DNA of 23,463 nt from JBKBMT01 sp046295655 (lineage in GTDB: Bacteria; Pseudomonadota; Alphaproteobacteria; Rhodobacterales; Rhodobacteraceae): the NCBI GenBank assembly GCA_046295655.1, contig JBKBMT010000044.1, positions 1 through 23,463 of the forward strand. The letters run 5' to 3'. Position numbers and translations under genes: made by a program. The notes under the pieces were generated by a model that worked only from the letters and a program-made list of their open reading frames with translations, ran no database searches and was not told where the DNA came from. Shown here piece after piece: positions 7,721-16,656 of the stretch (its first letter is position 1; the number at the start of each line of letters is the position of its first letter).

Positions 7721-8818
7721 ATGATCCCCACGCCGCATTACCTGATCGACAAGGCCCGGCTCCTGCCGAACCTCGAGGCGATCGCCCGCCTGCGCGAGAC
7801 ATCCGGCGCGAAGTCGCTGCTTGCGCTCAAGTGTTTCGCCACCTGGTCGGTGTTCGATTTCATGGCCGACTACATGGACGGCACAACCTCGTCCTCGCTT
7901 TTCGAGGTGAAGCTGGGGCGCGAGAAGTTCGGCAAGGAAACCCACGCCTATTCCGTGGCCTATGCCGATCACGAGATCGACGAGGTGCTGGCGAACTGCG
8001 ACAAGATCATCTTCAACACCATCGGCCAGCTGGAACGGTTCGAGCGCGAAAGCCGCGGCACGGTGCGGGGGCTGCGGGTGAACCCCGGCGTCTCGACTTC
8101 GGATTTCGACCTCGCCGATCCGGCGCGTCCCTTTTCGCGGCTGGGCGAACACGACCCCGAGAAGATCGCCGCCGTCACCGATCTCGTCTCGGGCTTCATG
8201 TTCCACAACAACTGCGAGAACGACGATTTCGACCGGTTCGACCGGATGCTCGGCCATATCGAGCAGCGTTTCGGCTTCCTGATCCGCCAGATGCAGTGGA
8301 TCAGCCTTGGCGGCGGCATCCATTTCACCGGGCCGGGCTATCCGCTGGACCGGCTGGCCGAACGGCTCAAGCGCTTTGCCTGCGAGAACGAGGTGCAGGT
8401 CTATCTGGAGCCCGGCGAGGCGGCGATCACCAATTCGGCGACGCTGGAGGTCACGGTGCTGGACACGCTGTGGAACGGCCGCAACCTGGCCATCGTGGAC
8501 AGCTCGACCGAGGCCCACATGCTGGATCTGCTGATCTACCGGCAGGAAGCGAAGATGCTGCCGGACGAGGGCCCCGAGGAATGGATGGTCTGCGGCAAGT
8601 CCTGTCTGGCCGGCGACGTGTTCGGCACCTTCCGCTTTCCCCGGCCGCTGCGGCCGGGCGACCGGCTGTCGATCCAGGACGCCGCGGGCTATACCATGGT
8701 CAAGAAGAACTGGTTCAACGGCGTCCAGATGCCGGCCATCGTGATCCGCGAACTGGACGGAACCCTGCGCGTGCAGCGCAGCTTCACCTACGACGACTTC
8801 GCATCCGCGCTGTCGTGA
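7721..8818 (+). CDS. nspC: Carboxynorspermidine/carboxyspermidine decarboxylase NspC
   Basis: This PLP-dependent fold-III decarboxylase is 365 aa from the ATG at 7721. The frame allows a start 14 codons earlier (7679), but family length and the GGAAGGG just upstream (about 7708-7714) favour 7721. The PLP lysine is Lys37 in LLALKCFATW. The glycine-rich SLGGGIHF loop, the EPGEA motif and the CGKSCLAGD active-site cysteine segment are all present. It decarboxylates carboxyspermidine or carboxynorspermidine to the polyamine in the cytoplasm. Alphaproteobacteria commonly use this route for spermidine instead of S-adenosylmethionine decarboxylase. The partner dehydrogenase follows 37 nt downstream, supporting a two-gene operon. 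Confidence 0.93.
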   Translation: MIPTPHYLIDKARLLPNLEAIARLRETSGAKSLLALKCFATWSVFDFMADYMDGTTSSSLFEVKLGREKFGKETHAYSVAYADHEIDEVLANCDKIIFNTIGQLERFERESRGTVRGLRVNPGVSTSDFDLADPARPFSRLGEHDPEKIAAVTDLVSGFMFHNNCENDDFDRFDRMLGHIEQRFGFLIRQMQWISLGGGIHFTGPGYPLDRLAERLKRFACENEVQVYLEPGEAAITNSATLEVTVLDTLWNGRNLAIVDSSTEAHMLDLLIYRQEAKMLPDEGPEEWMVCGKSCLAGDVFGTFRFPRPLRPGDRLSIQDAAGYTMVKKNWFNGVQMPAIVIRELDGTLRVQRSFTYDDFASALS

Positions 8819-8836
8819 AACCCGCAACCGCTGACG

Positions 8837-8844
8837 AAGGAGGA
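8837..8844 (+). promoter_or_regulatory. Strong ribosome binding site of the dehydrogenase gene
   Basis: AAGGAGGA, nearly fully complementary to the 16S rRNA tail, lies 11 nt before the ATG at 8856. It fixes the start and suggests high translation of the second gene of the polyamine operon. Confidence 0.7.
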
Positions 8845-8855
8845 ACAGGGGCCAG

Positions 8856-10094
8856 ATGAAACGCGACGTTCTCATCATCGGAGCCGGCGGCGTGGCGCAG
8901 GTGGTCGCGCACAAATGCGCGCAGAACAACGATGTGCTTGGGGCGATCCACATCGCCAGCCGCACGCTGTCGAAATGCGAGGCGATCGTCGAGAGCGTGC
9001 GCGCGAAGGGTGCGATGAAGGTCGCCGGCGTGATCGAGGCCCATGAGGTGAACGCCCGCGACAGTGCCGCGGTCGAGGCGCTGATCCGCAGGACAGGGGC
9101 GCAGATCGTGATCAACGTCGCCCAGGCCTTCGTCAACATGCCGGTGCTCGACGCCTGCATCCGCGCCGGCGTGGCCTACATGGACACCGCGATCCACGAG
9201 GAGCCGGACAAGATCTGCGAGACCCCGCCGTGGTATGCAAACTACGAATGGAAGCGCCGCGAGGCGGCGAAGGCAGCCGGCGTCACGGCGATCCTCGGCG
9301 TCGGGTTCGATCCCGGGGTGGTGAATGCCTACGCCCGCTACGGGATCGACACCTATCTGGACGAGGTGCGATCGATCGACATCGTGGACATCAACGCCGG
9401 CAGCCACGGCCGCTGGTTCAGCACGAACTTCGACCCCGAGATCAATTTCAGGGAATTCACCGGGACGGTCTATTCATGGCAGAACGGCGGCTGGCAGGCG
9501 AACCGGATGTTCGAGATCGGCAAGGAATGGGACCTGCCGGTGGTCGGCAAGCAGAAGGCCTATCTGACCGGCCATGACGAGGTGCATTCTCTGGCTGCCA
9601 ACTATCCCCAGGCCGACGTGCGGTTCTGGATGGGCTTCTCGGACCACTACATCAACGTCTTTACCGTCCTGAAGAATCTGGGTCTGTTGTCCGAGAAACC
9701 GGTGCGGACGGCCGAAGGCGTCGAGGTCGTGCCGCTGAAGGTCGTCAAGGCAGTGCTGCCCGACCCGGCCAGCCTCGCGCCCGATTACACGGGCAAGACC
9801 TGCATCGGCACCCTGGTGCGCGGCACGAAGGACGGACGCGAGGTCGAGGCCTTCGTCTACAACGTTGCCGACCACAAGGAGGCCTATCTGGAGGTCGGCA
9901 GCCAAGGCATCAGTTACACCGCCGGGGTGCCACCGGTCGCGGCCGCCATCCTGATCGCCGACGGAACCTGGGATGTCGGCCAGATGCGGAATGTCGAGGA
10001 ACTCGATCCCGCACCGTTCATCCGCGTCCTGAACCGCATCGGCCTGCCGACCCGGGTGCGCGATGCCGACGGCGACCGGCCTGTGGCGCCCTGA
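8856..10094 (+). CDS. Saccharopine dehydrogenase-family carboxynorspermidine/carboxyspermidine dehydrogenase
   Basis: This 412-aa protein has an N-terminal Rossmann fold with GAGGVAQ at residues 9-15 and the saccharopine-dehydrogenase-like middle segment (VINVAQAFVNMPVLDACI, then AYMDTAIHE and GVGFDPGVVNAYARY). The length and motifs fit the CANSDH/Lys1-like family, which reductively condenses L-aspartate beta-semialdehyde with putrescine (or diaminopropane) to form carboxyspermidine (carboxynorspermidine), using NADPH. Pairing with NspC makes this role much more likely than lysine metabolism. The final amine product cannot be told from sequence, but spermidine is the usual product in this group. 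Confidence 0.88.
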   Translation: MKRDVLIIGAGGVAQVVAHKCAQNNDVLGAIHIASRTLSKCEAIVESVRAKGAMKVAGVIEAHEVNARDSAAVEALIRRTGAQIVINVAQAFVNMPVLDACIRAGVAYMDTAIHEEPDKICETPPWYANYEWKRREAAKAAGVTAILGVGFDPGVVNAYARYGIDTYLDEVRSIDIVDINAGSHGRWFSTNFDPEINFREFTGTVYSWQNGGWQANRMFEIGKEWDLPVVGKQKAYLTGHDEVHSLAANYPQADVRFWMGFSDHYINVFTVLKNLGLLSEKPVRTAEGVEVVPLKVVKAVLPDPASLAPDYTGKTCIGTLVRGTKDGREVEAFVYNVADHKEAYLEVGSQGISYTAGVPPVAAAILIADGTWDVGQMRNVEELDPAPFIRVLNRIGLPTRVRDADGDRPVAP

Positions 10095-10176
10095 TCGGCG
10101 CGCGCGCAATGTTTCGGAACCGTGAGCCGCGGGGGCGCGTTCCCACCCGATTGGCCCGGCGCAGGCCCGCCCGGCA

Positions 10177-10204
10177 TTGTCTTGGCCGGAGGGAATGCTA
10201 GGGT
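10177..10204 (+). promoter_or_regulatory. Candidate promoter of tamA-tamB
   Basis: TTGTCT (10177-10182) and TAGGGT (10199-10204) are 16 nt apart and would start transcription about 25 nt before the TTG at 10235. The remaining part of the 140-nt gap shows no clear terminator for the polyamine operon. Confidence 0.4.
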
Positions 10205-10234
10205 CAGACCGGTACGGAAACGGGGGGCGGACAG

Positions 10235-12037
10235 TTGGCTGTTAGGCGTCGGCGCGGTATGTTTGTGGCGGTGCCGGCGCTGCTTCTCTGGGCTTTTGCG
10301 GCTCTGGCGCTTGACGATGTCGTGTTCACGGCTCCCGGCGCCGACCGCGATCTGGAACGATCCCTGCGCGGCGCCTCGTTGGTCCTCGAGGCACGGCGCG
10401 ACGGGCGGACCGGCCCGCTGGAGATCTTTTCGGCGGCACAGGCCGATTACGGGCGCCTGCTCGGAGCCCTCTATGCAGCGGGCTACTATTCCGGCGTGAT
10501 CTCGGTGCGGATCGACGGGCGCGAGGCGGCAGACATTCCGCCCCTGAACGCCCCCCGCACAGTGCGTCGCGTGGAGATCCGCGTCGATCCGGGCAGCCGT
10601 TTCACCTTCGGTCGGGCCGCGATCGGCCCGCTGGCGCCCGGCACCGATCTTCCCCCGGGTTTTGCGCCCGGCGCCGTTGCCGAAAGCGGGGTGATCCGCG
10701 ACGCCGCCGAGGCGGCCGTCGAGGGCTGGCGCGAGACCGGTCGGCCCAAGGCGGCTATCGGCCGTCAGTCGATCACCGCCGTTCATCCCCAGCGCAGGCT
10801 CGACGCCGAGATCGAGGTGCAGCCCGGACCCGAGGCGGTGTTCGGCCGACTGCGCTTTTCCGGTCAGGAGCGGATGCGCGAGGCGCGGTTGCACAAGATC
10901 GCGGGCTTTCCCGAGGGCGCGCGCTATTCACCCGAGGCGCTGCGCCGCGCGGCGGACCGGTTGCGCCGCACCGGCGTGTTCCGCTCGGTCTCGCTGGTCG
11001 AGGCCGACCGGCTGGGGCCTGGCAACACGCTGGATGTGGACGCGACCGTGATCGAGGAGGTGCCGCGCAGGTTCGGCTTTGGCGCCGAGGTCGCAAGCTT
11101 CGATGGTGCGCGCCTGACCGCTTTCTGGCTGCACCGAAACCTGCTGGGTGGGGGCGAGCGGTTCCGGGTCGAGGGCGAGGTTGCCCAGATCGGCGCGCGG
11201 GAAAGCGGCGTCGACTACCGGCTTGGCGTGTCCTACGAGCGCCCCGCCACCGGCACGCCCGACACCACCTTGCGGATCGCGGCCGAGGTCGCCCGCGAGC
11301 AGGAGCGCGACTATCGGCAGGATCGCATCGGCTTCGGCCTGGGCGCGGTGCATGTCTTCTCCGACCGGCTTACCGTTCGGGGCGGGATCGACTATCGTGC
11401 CGCGCGGGTTCGCGACGCCGGGGGGCGGCAGGATTTCCGCAACCTCGCCCTGCCGCTGGGCGTGCTGTTCGACAACCGTGACAACCGGTTCGATGCAACC
11501 CGCGGTTTCTACCTCGATGCAGAGATCCGTCCCTTCCGCGGCTTTGGTTCCACCGACAGCGGCGCGCGGCTGGTTGCGGACGGCCGGGCATATCGCGCGG
11601 TGGGCGAACGCGTCGTGCTTGCCGGCCGGCTGCAGCTCGGGGAGGTTCGGGGAACGGGTCTGCTGCGGACGCCCCGGGATTATCTGTTCTTCTCGGGCGG
11701 AGGCGGAACGGTGCGCGGACAGCCTTTCCAGTCGCTCGGTATCAACGTGGCGAGGGGTGCACCCGGAACGCCTGGCACGCTGATCGGCGGCACCCGGTTC
11801 CTCGGTGCTTCGGCCGAAGTGCGGACCCGGCTAACCGACACCATCGGGATCGTTGCCTTCTACGATTTCGGCCGCGTGTCGGTCGGCGGCGATCTGGGGC
11901 GGTCGCATGCCGGGGCGGGGCTCGGGCTGCGCTATGCAACCGGGATCGGCCCGATCCGGGTCGATCTCGCGGCGCCGGTCGGCGGCACGACCGGACGGGG
12001 CGGCCAGCTTTATATCGGCATCGGGCAGGCGTTCTGA
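10235..12037 (+). CDS. tamA: Outer-membrane Omp85-family assembly protein TamA
   Basis: This 600-aa Omp85 protein has a signal peptide (basic RRRR, hydrophobic core, probable cleavage after ALA near residue 26). POTRA-type repeats cover about residues 30-275 and a 16-strand barrel fills the rest. The VRGQPF motif corresponds to the VRGY/F barrel signature of loop 6, and the protein ends in a terminal Phe as outer-membrane barrels do. With TamB it forms the translocation and assembly module spanning the envelope. The start is uncertain. TTG at 10235 follows a purine-rich GGGGGGCGG and keeps the basic N-region. ATG at 10259 is the alternative but has no clear ribosome binding site. Its stop overlaps the tamB ATG by one base (TGATG). 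Confidence 0.92.
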   Translation: MAVRRRRGMFVAVPALLLWAFAALALDDVVFTAPGADRDLERSLRGASLVLEARRDGRTGPLEIFSAAQADYGRLLGALYAAGYYSGVISVRIDGREAADIPPLNAPRTVRRVEIRVDPGSRFTFGRAAIGPLAPGTDLPPGFAPGAVAESGVIRDAAEAAVEGWRETGRPKAAIGRQSITAVHPQRRLDAEIEVQPGPEAVFGRLRFSGQERMREARLHKIAGFPEGARYSPEALRRAADRLRRTGVFRSVSLVEADRLGPGNTLDVDATVIEEVPRRFGFGAEVASFDGARLTAFWLHRNLLGGGERFRVEGEVAQIGARESGVDYRLGVSYERPATGTPDTTLRIAAEVAREQERDYRQDRIGFGLGAVHVFSDRLTVRGGIDYRAARVRDAGGRQDFRNLALPLGVLFDNRDNRFDATRGFYLDAEIRPFRGFGSTDSGARLVADGRAYRAVGERVVLAGRLQLGEVRGTGLLRTPRDYLFFSGGGGTVRGQPFQSLGINVARGAPGTPGTLIGGTRFLGASAEVRTRLTDTIGIVAFYDFGRVSVGGDLGRSHAGAGLGLRYATGIGPIRVDLAAPVGGTTGRGGQLYIGIGQAF

Positions 12038-14079
12038 TGCGCGTTGTCCTTGCCCTGATCCTGCTCTGTCTGCCCCTTGCCGCCGTCGCGCAGGAAGATG
12101 ATCGCGGCTTCATCACCCGCCTGCTGGAGGAAAACCTGTCCGGCGAAGGGCGCACCGTCCGGCTGATCGGGTTCGAGGGGGCGCTTTCGTCCCGCGCGCG
12201 CGTTGCCGAGATCAGCATCGCCGACGCCGAGGGGGTGTGGCTGTCGCTGCGCGGCGTCGAGATGCAGTGGAACCGTTCGGCCCTTCTGCGCGGCGCGGTC
12301 GATATCGGCGAGATCACTGCCGAGGAAATCGACCTGCCGCGCCCGCCGCTGCCCGTCGAGGGGGCGCTGCCGACGCCCGAGGCGACGCCGTTCAGCCTGC
12401 CCCAACTGCCGGTTTCCGTGTCCATCGGGCGCATCGCCGCCGGGACGGTCAGACTGGGTGCGCCCGTCCTTGGCCGCGAGATCGCGGTCTCGCTCGACGG
12501 TTCGGCCCGGCTTGAAGACGGTGCCGGGGCGGCGCGGCTGACCATCGAGCGTGTCGACCAGATCCGTGGCAGGCTGGTGCTGGATACCGCTTATTCCAAC
12601 GAAACCGGCGTGTTGCGCGTTGCTCTTGACGTGGCGGAACCAGAGGGGGGGATTGCGGCGACCGCGCTGGGCCTGCCCGGCAATCCATCGGTCCGTCTCG
12701 TTGTCGGGGGCGAAGGACCGCTGGACGATTTCACCGCTGATGTTGCTCTTGCCACAGATGAGGAGGATCGTCTGACAGGTCAGGTGGCACTGTCCGGTGT
12801 CGAGGCTGGCCGGGCGTTTCGCGCCGATCTGGCAGGCGACCTGGCACCGCTGTTCCTGCCCGCCTACCGCAACTTCTTCGGCGAAAGTGTTGCGCTGTCG
12901 GCCGAAGGGGTGCGGCGTGACGATGGCGTGACCGATCTGTCGGCACTGCGGCTCGAGACTGCGCAGCTTGCGCTCGAGGGGCGCGCCCGCCTTGCCGCGG
13001 ACGGCCTGCCGCTGTTTCTCGACCTCGATCTGAATCTCGCTGCCGGCGACGGCACGCTCGTCCGGTTGCCGCTGACCGGCGATCCGCTGGACCTTCGGCA
13101 GGCACATCTGCGGCTTGGCTTCGACGCCGGGGCAGGCGAGGACTGGTCGCTTGATGGCGAAGTGATCGATCTTCGCGGCCGCGGTGTCGAGATCGGCGCG
13201 TTGCGGCTGGACGGATCGGGTCGCATCGCGCGCGACGGTGGTGCGCCGCTGGTCTCCGGCGCGCTCGAACTGGCAGCCACCGGCCTTGGCTTCGACGATG
13301 CCGGGGTGACGCAGGCACTGGGAAGCGCGCTTGCCGCCCGCACCCGGTTCTTCTGGCGCGCCGGCGAACCGCTCCGCCTGCCCGACCTGATGCTGGAGGC
13401 GGGCGATCTTGCCCTTGCCGGCGACATCTCCGTGTCCGACCCGGGGCCTGCACTTGCGATCGCCGGCCGGGTCGATGCCGCCGCAGGCGATCTGTCTCGC
13501 TTCTCGACGCTGGCCGGCCGGCCTCTTGGAGGCGCCGGGCGGATCGGCTGGACCGGCAGCTTCGCGCCGCTTTCCGGCGCTTTGGACGGCACTCTCAATG
13601 TGGTCGGCAACGGCCTGTCGGCGGGCATCGCAGAACTCGACCGGCTGCTTTCCGGCGAGTCGCGGATCACCGTTTCGGTAGCCCGGCAGGAACAGGGCAC
13701 GCATCTCCGTCGGCTGGAAATCGCGGCAGGGCCGCTTTCGGTTCGGGCGCAGGGATGGCTGCGCAGCACCGGCAGCGATCTGACAGCAGAATTCGCCTTC
13801 GCCGATCTTTCCGTCTTGGGCGGGCCCTGGCGCGGCCGGGTCGTGGCCGAGGCGGCGCTGACCGACGCCGGCGGGACACAGGCCCTGTCTCTGACCGCGA
13901 CTGCCGTCGATCTGGCCGTCGGCCAGCCGCTCGCCGACGGGCTTCTGCGCGGCGAGACGCAGCTTTCGCTGGCGGCGGACCGGCGCGGGGACAGGATCGG
14001 GATCGCGCGACTTGCCATCGACGGCGCGGCGGTTGCGGCCGAGCTTCAGGGCTGGCTCGAACCCCCGCGCGCGACCTGA
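12037..14079 (+). CDS. tamB: TamB, N-terminal part (gene interrupted by a frameshift)
   Basis: This frame encodes the first 680 residues of TamB (AsmA-like, DUF490 superfamily). It has an N-terminal signal anchor (MRVVLALILLCLPLAAVAQ) followed by long repetitive beta-structure that forms the periplasm-spanning groove linked to lipid transport. After GWLEP the frame runs into a TGA at 14077-14079. The following bases continue TamB perfectly in another frame to 15845. Adding one base in the C5 run at 14062-14066 would restore a single protein of about 1269 aa, the usual family size. As written, the TamA-contacting C-terminus is lost from this piece. The start overlaps the tamA stop, so the two are coupled. 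Confidence 0.85.
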   Translation: MRVVLALILLCLPLAAVAQEDDRGFITRLLEENLSGEGRTVRLIGFEGALSSRARVAEISIADAEGVWLSLRGVEMQWNRSALLRGAVDIGEITAEEIDLPRPPLPVEGALPTPEATPFSLPQLPVSVSIGRIAAGTVRLGAPVLGREIAVSLDGSARLEDGAGAARLTIERVDQIRGRLVLDTAYSNETGVLRVALDVAEPEGGIAATALGLPGNPSVRLVVGGEGPLDDFTADVALATDEEDRLTGQVALSGVEAGRAFRADLAGDLAPLFLPAYRNFFGESVALSAEGVRRDDGVTDLSALRLETAQLALEGRARLAADGLPLFLDLDLNLAAGDGTLVRLPLTGDPLDLRQAHLRLGFDAGAGEDWSLDGEVIDLRGRGVEIGALRLDGSGRIARDGGAPLVSGALELAATGLGFDDAGVTQALGSALAARTRFFWRAGEPLRLPDLMLEAGDLALAGDISVSDPGPALAIAGRVDAAAGDLSRFSTLAGRPLGGAGRIGWTGSFAPLSGALDGTLNVVGNGLSAGIAELDRLLSGESRITVSVARQEQGTHLRRLEIAAGPLSVRAQGWLRSTGSDLTAEFAFADLSVLGGPWRGRVVAEAALTDAGGTQALSLTATAVDLAVGQPLADGLLRGETQLSLAADRRGDRIGIARLAIDGAAVAAELQGWLEPPRAT

Positions 14080-15845
14080 CGGGCCGTGTCGCGCTGCGCG
14101 ACCTGTCCCGCGCCGGGGGGGGCTTTCGCGGTGCGCTGGAGGCCAGCTTTGCCCATACCCTGGAGACCGGGACAGAGACCTTGCGGCTGGACGGGACCGG
14201 GCGGGATCTGGGGATCGGCAGCGCCGAGGCCGACCGGTTGCTGCGCGGGACCACAAACCTCTCGCTTGCCGCCGCGCGGCAGTCCGGGATCGTCCGGGTG
14301 GAACGGATCGAACTCGGCAATCCCCAGATCGACCTTCGCGGCACCGGACAGGTCGCCGATGACGCAAGCCGGTTGGACCTGACCGCGCAGCTTGCCGATC
14401 TGGCGCTGCTGGTTCCGGGGATCACCGGCCCCGTCGTCGTGCAGGGGCAGGTCGCAGAGGTCACTTCGGGCTATGGCCTGACCCTGTCGGCACGAGGACC
14501 GGGCGGCATCGATGCCCGGGCCTCCGGGACAGTCGCGGCGGATTTCGCCCGCGCCGACCTGCGGATCGACGGCGCGGCCGATCTTGGCCTTGCCAATGCG
14601 TTTCTGACCGGCGCCGCGCTGCGCGGTCCGGTCCGGTTCGATCTCGGACTGAACGGCGCGCCCGGGCTTGCGGCGCTGTCGGGACGGATCGAGCTTCAGG
14701 GCACCCGGGCGGTGGTGTCGCAGCCGCCGCTGTCGTTCAGCAACCTGTCCGGCACCGTCACGCTCGGCGGAGGACAGGCCCAGCTGCAACTCGGGGCGGC
14801 ACTCGATACCGGCGGTGCGCTGCGGGTCTCGGGCCCGGTCGGGCTGGCGGCACCTTTCCCCGGTCAGCTGTCGGTCGAGCTTGACAATCTGCGCCTGACG
14901 GATCCGCAGCTTTACACCACGCGCGTCAACGGCCGCCTCGGCGTGTCCGGGCCGCTGGCGGGCGGGGCGATGATTTCTGGCGCGATCCGGCTGGCCGAAA
15001 CCGAGCTGCGCATACCCTCGACGGGTCTCGGCGGCAGCTTTGCAATTCCCGATCTCCGGCATGTCGGCGAGCCGGCGGCAGTGCGCCGCACCCGGGCGCG
15101 GGCGGGGCTTCTGGACGGGACAGGCCGCGGCACGACGGGAACTGCCCGTCCCTACGGCCTTGACGTGGCGATCGACGCACCGAACCGCATCTTCATCCGC
15201 GGTCGGGGCCTTGATGCCGAACTCGGTGGCTCGGTGCTGATCCAGGGGACGACGGCGAATGTCGTGCCCAGCGGCGGGTTCAGCCTGATTCGCGGGCGGC
15301 TGGACCTTCTTGGCCGGCGGTTCAATCTTGACGAGGGGCGGCTTGCGCTGGAGGGCGCGCTCATCCCCCAGGTGTTGCTGTCCGCCACGACGGAAGCCGA
15401 GGGCGTTCAGGCCAGCATCGTGATCGAGGGACCGGCCGATGCGCCCGAGATTCGCTTCGTCTCCGCACCCGAACTGCCGGAGGAAGAGGTGGTGGCGCGG
15501 CTGCTGTTCGGTCGTGGTCTGACCTCGCTCACCCCGCTCCAGGCCGCGCAGCTTGCCTCGGCCGTCGCGACGCTGACCGGGCGGGGCGGCGCCGGGGTCG
15601 TGGACCGGGTGCGGCGGTCGTTCGGGCTGGATGACCTCGACATCACAGGGGGCGAGAACGGCGGCGCCGCAGTCAGGGCCGGGCGCTATCTGTCACGCAA
15701 CGTCTATGCCGACGTTACGGTGGACAGCGAGGGGCGCAGCGACATCTCGCTGAACCTCGACGTGGGGCGGAACTTTACCGTTCGCGGTCGGGCGTCGAGC
15801 GACGGAAGCACGGGGCTCGGCGTCTATTTCGAACGCGACTACTGA
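14064..15845 (+). CDS. tamB: TamB, C-terminal part (TamB/DUF490 domain, second half of the frameshifted gene)
   Basis: Homology-like sequence resumes at ARDLTGRVALRDLS, directly after the frameshift, and runs for about 590 codons without a stop. It ends in the family signature LGVYFERDY. It contains the conserved TamB C-terminal domain (SVLIQGTTANVVPSGGF, RGRLDLLGRRFNL, ELPEEEVVARLLFGRG). This region is the one known in E. coli TamB to face and contact TamA. No good start codon with a ribosome binding site is seen at its beginning, so it is not an independent gene. The given start marks where the frame takes over. Its 3' end overlaps the convergent brkB-like gene by 7 bp. Confidence 0.8.
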   Translation, partial: PARDLTGRVALRDLSRAGGGFRGALEASFAHTLETGTETLRLDGTGRDLGIGSAEADRLLRGTTNLSLAAARQSGIVRVERIELGNPQIDLRGTGQVADDASRLDLTAQLADLALLVPGITGPVVVQGQVAEVTSGYGLTLSARGPGGIDARASGTVAADFARADLRIDGAADLGLANAFLTGAALRGPVRFDLGLNGAPGLAALSGRIELQGTRAVVSQPPLSFSNLSGTVTLGGGQAQLQLGAALDTGGALRVSGPVGLAAPFPGQLSVELDNLRLTDPQLYTTRVNGRLGVSGPLAGGAMISGAIRLAETELRIPSTGLGGSFAIPDLRHVGEPAAVRRTRARAGLLDGTGRGTTGTARPYGLDVAIDAPNRIFIRGRGLDAELGGSVLIQGTTANVVPSGGFSLIRGRLDLLGRRFNLDEGRLALEGALIPQVLLSATTEAEGVQASIVIEGPADAPEIRFVSAPELPEEEVVARLLFGRGLTSLTPLQAAQLASAVATLTGRGGAGVVDRVRRSFGLDDLDITGGENGGAAVRAGRYLSRNVYADVTVDSEGRSDISLNLDVGRNFTVRGRASSDGSTGLGVYFERDY

Positions 15846-16651
15846 TCGCGGCCTGCAAGCGCCGCATTCACCGCGGCCCCGAGAAGCACGGCATAGGCGC
15901 TGAGATAGAACCACATCAGAAGCGCAACCAGCGCGCCGATCGATCCGTAGATCTTGTTGTAGGCGCCGAAGCTGGTGACGTAGAACGAGAACGCTTCGGA
16001 TGCCGCAAGCCAAAGAAGCACGGCAACCACGAGCCCTGCCGAGAAGAGCGGCGGGCGGCGGCCGGGCAGATTGGGCCCGTAGCGATAGACGACACCGATC
16101 CCGAGAAGCGTGATCAGCGGCGCGATCGACCAGCGCGCAACCGTGACCAGCTGTGCCTCCCACGACCCGGTGGGCAGGAAGGCCAGCACCAGCGGCACAC
16201 CGACCCCTGCCGCCATGGCGATCAGCGCAGCCGCAACCATCGCAAGCGTGAGCGAGATCGACATCGCCTGATGTCGCAGGCCGCTGCGGTTCTCGGCCCC
16301 GAACACCGCATTGATCCCCTGCACCAGCGCCGCCATCCCGGTGCGCGCCGACCAGAGCGCGGCGCCGAGAGAGATTGCGGTGGTCCAGCCGATCCGGCTC
16401 GGATCGGCCGTGACAAGCGCGCTCACCTGTTGCTCGATGATCTCGAAGGCTTCCCCAGGCAGGAAGTCGGAGGCCGCGTCAAGGTAGTCCGCGACGACCT
16501 TCGGATCGGCGGCAAAGCTCCAGATCGCCACCACGGCAGCAAGGGCCGGGAACAGCCCGAGCATGGCAAAGAAGGCGACCCCTGCCGATATGAGCCCGAT
16601 GTGGCGCCGATCTGCGATGCGCCAGACGCGGGCAGCGACGTTGCGGATCAT
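15839..16651 (-). CDS. YihY/virulence factor BrkB family inner-membrane protein
   Basis: This 270-aa protein has about six hydrophobic segments and the family pattern: an N-terminal AGVAFFAMLGLFPALAA helix, GWTTAISLGAALWSARTGMAALVQGINAVF in the middle, and a C-terminal SFGAYNKIYGSIGALVALLMWFY. BrkB/YihY proteins were once misnamed RNase BN, and their transport role is not settled. The ATG at 16651 lacks a good Shine-Dalgarno. A strong hairpin stands 14 nt upstream of the start, so expression may depend on read-through or on a promoter hidden in that short gap. It overlaps tamB tail to tail. Confidence 0.9.
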   Translation of the reverse strand: MIRNVAARVWRIADRRHIGLISAGVAFFAMLGLFPALAAVVAIWSFAADPKVVADYLDAASDFLPGEAFEIIEQQVSALVTADPSRIGWTTAISLGAALWSARTGMAALVQGINAVFGAENRSGLRHQAMSISLTLAMVAAALIAMAAGVGVPLVLAFLPTGSWEAQLVTVARWSIAPLITLLGIGVVYRYGPNLPGRRPPLFSAGLVVAVLLWLAASEAFSFYVTSFGAYNKIYGSIGALVALLMWFYLSAYAVLLGAAVNAALAGRDQ

Positions 16652-16656
16652 GTCAG

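Noticed and set aside
14059..14070. Programmed -1 frameshift in tamB
   Set aside because: The local A-CCC-CCG sequence does not allow proper re-pairing of the P-site tRNA, and no clear downstream stimulatory stem was identified by eye.
12010..14367. Long open frame on the minus strand opposite tamB (785 codons)
   Set aside because: It lies fully antisense to clear tamB coding sequence, has Arg/Gly/Pro-rich composition without any domain, and is the expected shadow in very GC-rich DNA.
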